Part shown: in pieces, positions 57,588 through 64,000 of the stretch
Layout of the letters: each line of letters starts with the position of its first letter
How positions within the stretch are numbered: the first letter of the stretch is position 1
NCBI GenBank assembly: GCA_963930645.1
Contig: OZ005655.1
Location: 137,873,456 to 137,937,455 of the forward strand
DNA length: 64,000 nucleotides
Source: Salticus scenicus
Taxonomy: Eukaryota; Arthropoda; Arachnida; Araneae; Salticidae
Reading direction: 5' to 3'
The notes under the pieces: model-generated
What the model was told of the DNA's origin: nothing
What the model saw: only the letters and a program-made list of their open reading frames with translations
Database searches by the model: none
Position numbers and translations under genes: made by a program

Positions 57588-57769
57588 ACAAAACTTTGGA
57601 TAAACACCATAAAATGCAAGAAAATCGCAACAATTGTTTCGGATCAAAAGCTGCTTTGATTGCAGCACTTGTGTCTACTTTTTTCGTCTGACGAAGGACT
57701 GTGTTTTCTTTCTACACGAAACAATTTTTGCAAGTTTCTTGCATTTCACGGCGTTTATCCAAAGTTTGT
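57588..57769. repeat. 182 bp structured palindrome
   Basis: Arms of about 53 bp are inverted: ACAAAACTTTGGATAAACAC...CAATTGTTTCG on the left, CGAAACAATTTTTGC...TATCCAAAGTTTGT on the right. The ~75 bp loop holds three smaller hairpins: ATCAAA...TTTGAT, TCGTC-t-GACGA and GTGT...ACAC. It also has CTGACGAAGG...CGAAAC, the pattern of the hammerhead core. A partial copy is at 49660-49815. Confidence 0.75.
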
Positions 57770-58299
57770 ACTTATCATTTTAAAACACCAGTTCTGTGGT
57801 GTTTTTTATTATAGCAATAAAAGGAAGAAGAACGTCAATATTGGATCAACATCAGAAGATTTTTTTTTCTTTATAAATGAAAAAATAGATACTTTTTTTT
57901 TTAAATTAATACAGATCTATGGTTTAAGCATTCGTTTCAAAAGTATTGATGAGTTCTTTCGAAAGATACTCATACTGAAATTTTATACCTCCTTTTTTTT
58001 TCCCCTCGCATTTTAATTAACTGAAACTGACTACTTATTTTTAAAAAGTGGATTTATTACTTGCTACGTATATAACAAGTAATAATAATAATAATAATAA
58101 TAAAAGTGAATTCCTACTTAGGTCAACAAAGAAAAAATTTATTTTAGTTAATAAATAGAAATAAAAGGCGCGCGTGCAAAATCAACTAAAAAGTAAAATA
58201 AAATTTATAAATGGACAGTATTTAAGCTCGTGGACTCAGTTCAGTTATATAATAAGAATAATTACAAGATAAAAAGAACTTTTAATATATCATGTTAAG
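57770..58299. other. AT-rich stretch with repeat fragments
   Basis: The segment AACTGAAACTGACTACTTAT near 58020 recurs near 61248 beyond the Tigger element. AGTATTTAAGCTCGTGGACT, followed by CAGTTCAG (58218-58246), resembles part of the Helitron family at 30017-30038. A (TAA)n tract is at 58081-58103. No gene is seen. Confidence 0.5.
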
Positions 58300-58910
58300 T
58301 TTTCTGTTGAATCATATAAACGCTACCGAAGGCAGCGGGTATCCGGAAAAATTGGCTAAATGTATTTAAAAAAATTCATTGTTATCGTGTTTTGAGCTAT
58401 TATAAAAGTTTCAAACGGCTAGCTAGCTAGCCGGGAAGTTAGTTAAAAATCGATTGCAAGCTTTGTACTGGCAACGCTGCCGAAGGCAGCAGGGACCCGA
58501 AACAGTTGGTTAAAAGTATTTTTTAAATGCATTTTCACCGTATTCTGAACTATTCTAAAAGCTTCAAATGTCTAGCTAGTCGGGAAGTTAGTTAAATAAA
58601 TTTTCTGTTGAATCATATAAACGCTGCCGAAGGCAGTAAGGGCCTGAAACAATTGACTAAAAGTATTAAAAAAAATATTGTCACCGTGTTCTGAGCTATC
58701 CTGAAAGTTTCAAATGCCTAGCTAGTCGGGAAGTTAGTTAAAAATCGATTGCAAGCTTTGCACTAGTAACGCTGCCGAAGGCAGCAGGAACCCGAAACAT
58801 TAGGCTAAAAGTATTAAAAAAGTGTATTGCCACCGTGTTCTGATCAATCCTGAAAGTTTCAAATTTCTAGCTAGTCGGGAAGTTAGTTAAAAATCGATTG
58901 CAAGATTTGT
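58300..58910. repeat. Hairpin satellite with two-unit higher-order period
   Basis: Four ~150 bp units each contain GCTGCC-gaa-GGCAGC (58322, 58469, 58623 and 58770; the first and third have one changed base) and GTTAGTTAAA. They alternate: units one and three start CTGTTGAATCATATAAAC, units two and four start AAAAATCGATTGCAAGC. A further AAAAATCGATTGCAAGATTT at about 58889 begins a fifth unit. The Tigger element follows at once. Confidence 0.85.
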
Positions 58911-59136
58911 ACAAGATATATATAGGGAGAGTGTGAACTAATAAGTAGAGTCTCGGTAATTCGAGGTGGACGGGACCGGACGTAGCTCGAATTATTGAAA
59001 ACTCGAATTATCAAAAATGACAAAATTAATAAAATAGAAATAATATAAACACAATTTTTAAATTTAAGTGTATATTTCAATTAAAAAAAAATGTACTTAC
59101 ATAATGCTATTACATTAATTTCTGAAGATAAGTTAA

Positions 59137-60723
59137 TTACATCTTAAAGTAATTGTCAATTGTTTTCTGTTTAAATACATTGTTCCTTTTACGTGCGGCA
59201 ATATCACGCCATCTTCTGAGCATCACATTGTCGACTGGAGTCGCCTCAGGCTGTTGTTCTACGTATCTCATAGCAGCCTCTAGCGCAGCAAGACCCTCGC
59301 TGTGACTCATACGTGGTGTGGAATCATTTGTTACGTCCTCCTCCTCACTATCATCCTGCTCTACTAAATTAATCATATCAACTATAGCTGCATCCGTAAA
59401 TTCTAGTTGGTCGTCATTATTTTGCCATTCTTCCACCACAGAAATACTATCTGTGTTTTCGCACCCTGGGATTTTTTTAATAAAATTAAACAACGGCATA
59501 TCATCTTCACTAATGTCCTGATTAGTATTGTTTTCTGCCCCCTCGTTCTTCAAAATTTTATTCCAAGATTTCTGAAGAGTCTCTGAGGTTATTTCATCCC
59601 ATGCCCCAGCCACCCAATACACAACGTCTTTCACGGTAATTTTTTTCAAAACATCTACAATGGTTTCTTCACCTTCTATGGATTCTAGAAGAGATTGCAG
59701 CAATCTACGGCGATACTTTTTTTTTAAGCATTGTAGAATCCCTTGATCCATGGGCTGAATTAAACTAGTTACATTTGGGGGTAAAAACATGGCACGAATT
59801 CCATCGCAATTTAATTCATCTTCATTTGGATGGGAACCCGCGTTATCAAGCGTCAAGATGGCTTTACAAGGTAGATTTCTTTCTTTCAAGAATTTTTTAA
59901 CTTCTGGAACAAAATCGGAGGAAAACCAGTCTTTAAATATCTTTTGCGTCATCCAAGCACTTTTTTGGCTCTTATACGTAACCGGTAGAGACGATACACA
60001 AATATGTTTAAAGGCTCTTGGCTTAGTCGATTTTCCGACAACAACAAGTTTCATCTTATGATTTCCTGAAGCATTTGATGTCGCGAGAACTGTCAATCTC
60101 TCTTTGCTCTTTTTGTGACCTGGAGCACTTTTCTCTTCACGTGACGCGAGTGTCTTAGAAGGTAACATTTTAAAATTAAGGCCAGTTTCATCGCAATTAT
60201 AAAGCTGGTCATTTGTAAGTTTTTCATTTTTTACTATCTCCTGTAATTTCTTGCAGAATTTTACGACGGCTTCAGAATCAGCAGATAATTTCTCTCCACA
60301 CATCTCTAGTTGCCGAATGCCGTATCTTTTTTTCCACTTGTCAAACCAGCCTACACTAGCAGTGAAATTTTGATCTCCCTCTTCAAATTCTTTTTGAAAC
60401 AGCAAAGCTTTTTCTTTTAGAATGGGACCTGAAAGAGGGCATCCTTTTTGCCTTTGTTGGGTAAACCACATAAAAAGTGCCTCGCCTGTTTTTTCATAGT
60501 CAGATTTTTTCAAAGATTTTCTATCCAATGATACGTCTGAGCACTTGTTACCGGAAAACGCTTCTAATTTGCTTCTGTTTCTACGCCAATCACCAACTGT
60601 GACTTCACCTACGCCATATTCGACTGCAAGTTTTTTAAGAGTTTCCCCCTTATCCAGTCTTTTTAATGCTTCTAATTTCACTTTTAATGGAACGAATTTC
60701 CTTTTCCTTTTTGTAGAATCCAT
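59137..60723 (-). CDS. pogo/Tigger-family transposase, intact (JERKY/TIGD-like)
   Basis: The frame encodes 528 residues without interruption, a full length for Tigger transposases. Residues about 8-57 form a CENP-B/Psq helix-turn-helix (LEALKRLDKGETLKKLAVEY). Residues about 72-140 form the second CENP-B-type DNA-binding domain. The DDE catalytic core has YNCDETGLNF (Asp178), LTLDNAGSHP (Asp293) and IQPMDQGIL (Asp326), 32 residues between the last two. An acidic region follows (about 430-480). The C-terminus ends KQKTIDNYFKM, a consensus PCNA-interacting box. It would bind the element ends and catalyse cut-and-paste transposition at TA. The first ATG, 60723, is placed directly before the DNA-binding domain. 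A domesticated host gene is possible, but the intact flanking ends favour a live transposon. Confidence 0.93.
   Translation of the reverse strand: MDSTKRKRKFVPLKVKLEALKRLDKGETLKKLAVEYGVGEVTVGDWRRNRSKLEAFSGNKCSDVSLDRKSLKKSDYEKTGEALFMWFTQQRQKGCPLSGPILKEKALLFQKEFEEGDQNFTASVGWFDKWKKRYGIRQLEMCGEKLSADSEAVVKFCKKLQEIVKNEKLTNDQLYNCDETGLNFKMLPSKTLASREEKSAPGHKKSKERLTVLATSNASGNHKMKLVVVGKSTKPRAFKHICVSSLPVTYKSQKSAWMTQKIFKDWFSSDFVPEVKKFLKERNLPCKAILTLDNAGSHPNEDELNCDGIRAMFLPPNVTSLIQPMDQGILQCLKKKYRRRLLQSLLESIEGEETIVDVLKKITVKDVVYWVAGAWDEITSETLQKSWNKILKNEGAENNTNQDISEDDMPLFNFIKKIPGCENTDSISVVEEWQNNDDQLEFTDAAIVDMINLVEQDDSEEEDVTNDSTPRMSHSEGLAALEAAMRYVEQQPEATPVDNVMLRRWRDIAARKRNNVFKQKTIDNYFKM
59146..59169 (-). other. 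PCNA-interacting (PIP) box at transposase C-terminus
   Basis: Codons 519-526 encode QKTIDNYF, matching the PIP-box pattern Q-x-x-(I/L/M)-x-x-(F/Y)-(F/Y). A PCNA-binding motif at the C-terminus has been described for the Drosophila pogo transposase. Function here is inferred. Confidence 0.7.
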
Positions 60724-61156
60724 TATGGAAAAACAATTACGTTTCTGTAAACAGAATTAAAAAATCTTTCAAAAGTGACTTAAATTCCGCGAGCTAGTAC
60801 CGAACTAATCGAACTGCACTATTTTTAGAATATGGAAAGATACATTTGGAGAAGTGGAAACAGGTGATTGGCTGAAATCGGATTGCACAACTTTCTCTCC
60901 AAATTGAAATAGCACGATTCCCTCCCCCCTCCTCCAAAACGCGCACCTGCAAAGAATACAAAATGCGTTTTCTTTGAGTGGAAGGATTTCTTCTCATAGC
61001 ATGAGACCGGTGAAATAACAATAAAAGATAGAAGTAATTTTTTCATGTGTTGGTCTTTTTTTTTTTTTTTTTTTTTTTTTTTTGGTGAGTCGAATTTAAC
61101 TCGGATTTATGGGAAACTCGAACAATCGAGACTCGAATTATAGAGACTCTACTGTA

Positions 61157-61400
61157 GTAGGAATTGAAAGCAGAAGATGTAAAAAAATTTCGATTTCCGG
61201 TTTTTGATGTGTTTACAAGTCTTGAGACTTCCTTGCATTTCAGTTTACTGAAATTGACTACTTATTTTTTCAAAAATGGATTTATTATTTTATCTTCTGC
61301 ATGTATAAGAAGAAAGTATAAGAATAATAAAAAAATTAGATTTCTGGTTTTCGATGAAGTTACACGTTTTGAGATTACTCAAATAGACCATTTATAGAAA
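61157..61400 (+). mobile_element. Helentron-like 5' fragment, duplicated
   Basis: Two blocks, TTTCGATTTCCGGTTTTTGA followed by TTTACAAGTCTTGAGACT (near 61188) and TTAGATTTCTGGTTTTCGAT followed by TTACACGTTTTGAGATTAC (near 61336), resemble 37230-37285. An AAGAAGAAAGTATAAGAATA motif precedes the second. The Tigger insertion separates this from related sequence at 58020-58060. Confidence 0.4.
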
Positions 61401-62048
61401 AGGTCTGTTTTTTTTAGTTTGAACACTGTACTTCATGGTCGAATCGTGCCAATTAGTATCGCTGCTGTTCTGCAATTTAATTCCGTTTATGAGAAGGCAA
61501 TATTTTTGCTTTCCTTAGTTTTTGTAAAAAGTTGTCGAATTTCGACCACTGGGGGATACTAATGCAAATAAATAAATAAATAAAATCAGTAAAATCTCCA
61601 AAAGTTGTTGGATTTAGATGAAATTTACGGTACAATATAGACATGCATATTAATGCACACACATTCATTCTTATTGAAAAATGATATATTTTAGCAACAT
61701 TTGACTATGTTAAATTTCAGGCACTTCATGGAAAATCGCAATGTTTATCCACACAAAGAGGAGAAAAGTGTCTTTTCAACTTCGATCTCTGGCGTTAACG
61801 ATTATATAACATTTGAAAACGCAAGATGGTAAATTTGTTTATCTAACCAAATGTATTCGTAACAAAATTTTATGTTTTTTAATTAATTACAAAAAAATTA
61901 TTAAGATATCAAAAATGTAAGCCCATGCGCACCACTTCAGGTTGAACCATACCTGCATGTCAAATTCCTTAGCTCTGCGTGCGATATTCTTTCCTCGACA
62001 TCTCAAACAGACAAACGGGATTTTCTTATATTATAGATTGTACTGGGG

Positions 62049-62087
<39 letters not shown>

Positions 62088-62540
62088 GAGAGAAAATGCT
62101 ATACTGGAATTATTCCTATGATCCGAATTTTCTTAGACAACTTTTCGAACTAAGCTTTGAGTACATAATTAAAAAGCTTCTACACATTATGAGCACATAG
62201 CTAAAAATTACCACTTTAATTTGAACACCAATTAAAATATTATTCACCTTCAGTAAGAAACAATAGAGCGTGCATTTATTAACATTGTTTTACTTTAGAG
62301 AATATTTATATAGGTAAACTCAAGTTCTTTCTTTCTTTTTTTTTTTTTTTTTTTTTTTCTTAACCTGACGAAAAGTGCACCTGTTTAGCAGCTCTCGAAA
62401 CTACAAGTAATTATTCGTTCTGAAGTATCAAGAACTTTTACTTTTTACTTTACAGTTTGTGATATCTTTAGGAGGTTTTTTTTTTTTTTTTTTTTTTTTT
62501 CCTTTTCTTTTAATCTGATAGAGGCTTGTATAGATTGTGA
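61401..62540. other. AT-rich stretch without recognisable genes
   Basis: It contains an A34 run at about 62048-62080, T-runs at 62339-62358 and 62477-62500, and no coding frame or repeat that I recognise. Confidence 0.45.
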
Positions 62541-62630
62541 CCACTCAAAGAGTTCATGAAACTGTGGCCTGGCCACTTAAGAAATTCATGAAACTGTGGC
62601 CACTCAAGAAATTCATGAAGCTAGAATTTG
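62541..62630. repeat. Three ~29 bp tandem units
   Basis: The unit CACTCAAGAAATTCATGAAA plus CTGTGGC is repeated about three times with small changes. No function is apparent. Confidence 0.75.
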
Positions 62631-62769
62631 GATTGTTCAAAAAGAGGAAGGGAGATCAAAGAAAGGTAGAAAAAGAAAGAAAGAAAAAAAAAAAATGAAG
62701 TAATTAAATAAAATAATAATAGCAGGCAATTAAAAAAAAAAAAAAAAATACAAAAATATGTAAAACCTC

Positions 62770-63380
62770 TATAAAATTTGAAAGAAAAAAATTTCTGTTG
62801 TATACTATATAATAAATTTAAAAAAATGAATCCGATTTTATTTTAGTATCGATTTTCAAACTTCTGTTTATTACATCCATATTTAAATTTAATTGACATT
62901 TGATATCATAGCAATATATTAAAATTTTTCGAATTTTAACTGTCTTGCTTTTCGCCTCCAAAATTTTTGCACATGTCTATTGCATCTAAAGAATAAAAGA
63001 AACCTCCTTTCGAAATCGGAAGTGCTTACATATATTTTACGGTACGTGAAGAAATTTGTTTTAATAAAATAAAAGATGAATAAAAGATTAGATTATATAT
63101 ATTTAAAACTGTAAATATTTAGATCTGAGAACATAATTAAATAAAAATTATTTTATTACGAAACCTATATTATTTTTGTTATAAAAAGTATAACATTTTA
63201 AAGAAAAATTTCCCATTGCATAAGATATAATAAATTTAAAAATTGAATTTGTCCTTATTTTAATATCGATTTTCCAATTTCTACTTAGGAACAACACTAT
63301 GTCTATATTTCAACTTAATTAACATCCGATATCGTATCAAATATTATTTAAAACTTTTTAGGTAGTTTTAGAACTAACAA
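62770..63380. repeat. Diverged ~420 bp tandem duplication
   Basis: AATAAATTTAAAAA followed by a TATCGATTTTC segment and a TTAATTGACATTTGATATC segment (62810-62915) recurs at 63227-63335 with many changes. It is AT-rich and non-coding. Confidence 0.6.
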
Positions 63381-63383
63381 AAT

Positions 63384-63873
63384 ATTTAAATATTAATTAA
63401 TTTTATTAGATTCTTTATCTTATATTTTTAACGGTAAATTGTTATGAATGTATTATTTTTAAGGATTTACAAAATAAATAAATAAATAAACATTAGGAAG
63501 TTTACTACCAAAAGCAACTTAAAAATATACTGATTTTTTTTTTAATAAAGTTTATTGATTGAAACAAATAAATCCATAGCTGGATCAATTTACACTAATT
63601 TAAAGTAAAAATATTTTATTTATAAGATTTTATAATTGAAAATTACTATAAAAAAAAAAAAAAAAAAAAAAAAAACAATAATAATAAAAATAAATAAATA
63701 AATAAGTAAATAATTTTGTTATATTCTTTGGTGTCTGCAAAACAGTTTTGGAATCTGCTCTTTTTTTTTTTTTTTAATAATTATACTTTTATAATCTTTT
63801 AAAATGATCTAAATCATCTTAAAAAATAATTATCTCCTTTAACTTTGATTTAATAATAATAATTAATAGTAAA
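63384..63873. other. AT-rich stretch with A- and T-runs
   Basis: It has A26 at about 63650-63675 and T14 at about 63761-63775. I see nothing else here. Confidence 0.45.
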
Positions 63874-63984
63874 ATGAATCAATATGGCAATTTAACTGCA
63901 CCTGAAATTATGTTAAAAATTTCTGCTTTGTTAGAAGAATTTACAGCTATGATATATTTCCTTATTCGTGGAATAAATAATTAA
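63874..63984 (+). CDS. Possible 36-codon ORF, unrecognised
   Basis: ATG 63874 to TAA 63982-63984 encodes MNQYGNLTAPEIMLKISALL then EEFTAMIYFLIRGINN. The composition is less biased than the surrounding AT-rich sequence, and the second half could form an amphipathic or membrane-associated helix. I recognise no family. It may be chance, or the start of an exon that continues past the window. Confidence 0.2.
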   Translation: MNQYGNLTAPEIMLKISALLEEFTAMIYFLIRGINN

Positions 63985-64000
63985 AAATTAGTTAATGAAT

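Larger units (their letters stand above)
58944..61154 (-). mobile_element. Complete pogo/Tigger DNA transposon
   Basis: The left end AGTAGAGTCTCGGTAATTCG and the right end read inward, CAGTAGAGTCTCTATAATTC, match at about 20 of 22 positions. TA lies outside both (58942-58943 and 61155-61156). Internal copies of a CTCGAATTAT / GAGTTT motif lie near each end, likely binding sites. The 2.2 kb unit holds one intact 528-codon transposase on the minus strand. The only visible damage is loss of the first C at the left end and a T26 run at 61058-61083 in the 5' leader. It appears young. Confidence 0.9.

Noticed and set aside
57660..58016. 118-codon ORF with a SSDEGLCFLSTRNN segment
   Set aside because: The resemblance to the ORF at 49710 reflects the shared palindromic DNA repeat; the rest is T-rich low-complexity sequence.

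Overview
The window looks like an intergenic or intronic stretch of a large, AT-rich animal genome, most likely an arthropod and plausibly a spider. The reasons are very long poly(A)/poly(T) tracts, (TA)n, (CA)n and (TAA)n microsatellites, tRNA-derived SINEs, pogo/Tigger and DD41D-type Tc1/mariner transposases, hAT, piggyBac and Helitron/Helentron-type elements, and the absence of any multi-domain host gene. The spider assignment is inference from the repeat types only. I found no bacterial operons, rRNA, true tRNA genes or CRISPR array.

Layout. 1-2.5 kb: a ~710 bp direct repeat occurs twice, about 1.46 kb apart, each copy with four G-tract hairpins, followed by a 360 bp palindrome. 2.6-5 kb: small inverted-repeat elements, including a piggyBac-like MITE. 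5.48-8.95 kb: a hAT insertion with a perfect 8 bp target duplication that carries three younger insertions. 9-17 kb: sparse MITEs and a dispersed ~0.9-1 kb repeat whose second copy is at 22.6-23.65 kb. 17.6-21.2 kb: two different DD41D-like Tc1/mariner elements, both with decayed transposases, and between them a Helentron-like element that split an older MITE. 21.6-26 kb: tandem duplications and a broken reverse transcriptase of Penelope-like type. 27.3-29.85 kb: a SINE, a Tc1 MITE inside a hAT end, a Helitron Rep fragment and a G-rich minisatellite touching it. 29.87-39.13 kb: two inverted copies of a non-autonomous Helitron flank a 5 kb higher-order satellite; one copy is itself split by a 1.5 kb Helentron-like element. 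39.2-46 kb: a MITE, a GC-rich inverted repeat, a short C2H2 zinc-finger ORF with two inverted CCAAT boxes upstream, a 640 bp tandem array and SINE relics. 46-51 kb: mostly AT-rich sequence with a perfect hAT MITE at 50.95 kb. 51.39-57.07 kb: a 5.7 kb foldback-type element bounded by inverted arrays of a 15 bp unit and by an 8 bp direct repeat; it carries a SINE cluster. 57.6-58.9 kb: a structured palindrome and a hairpin satellite. 58.94-61.15 kb: an apparently complete pogo/Tigger element, the only clearly intact long gene here. 61.2-64 kb: Helentron-like debris and AT-rich sequence.

How the parts relate. Nearly every gene encodes or derives from mobile-element machinery: one full pogo transposase, two dead mariner-type transposases, one dead RT and one Helitron Rep scrap. 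Most of the rest are non-autonomous elements that would depend on such enzymes elsewhere in the genome. Nested insertions with readable target duplications give a relative order of events (for example hAT first, then the 434 bp hAT MITE inside it; MITE first, then the Helentron-like element). The most striking feature is repeated growth of satellites from Helitron/Helentron-like elements: 18.8, 22.3, 28.9, 31.4-36.4 and 37.2 kb.
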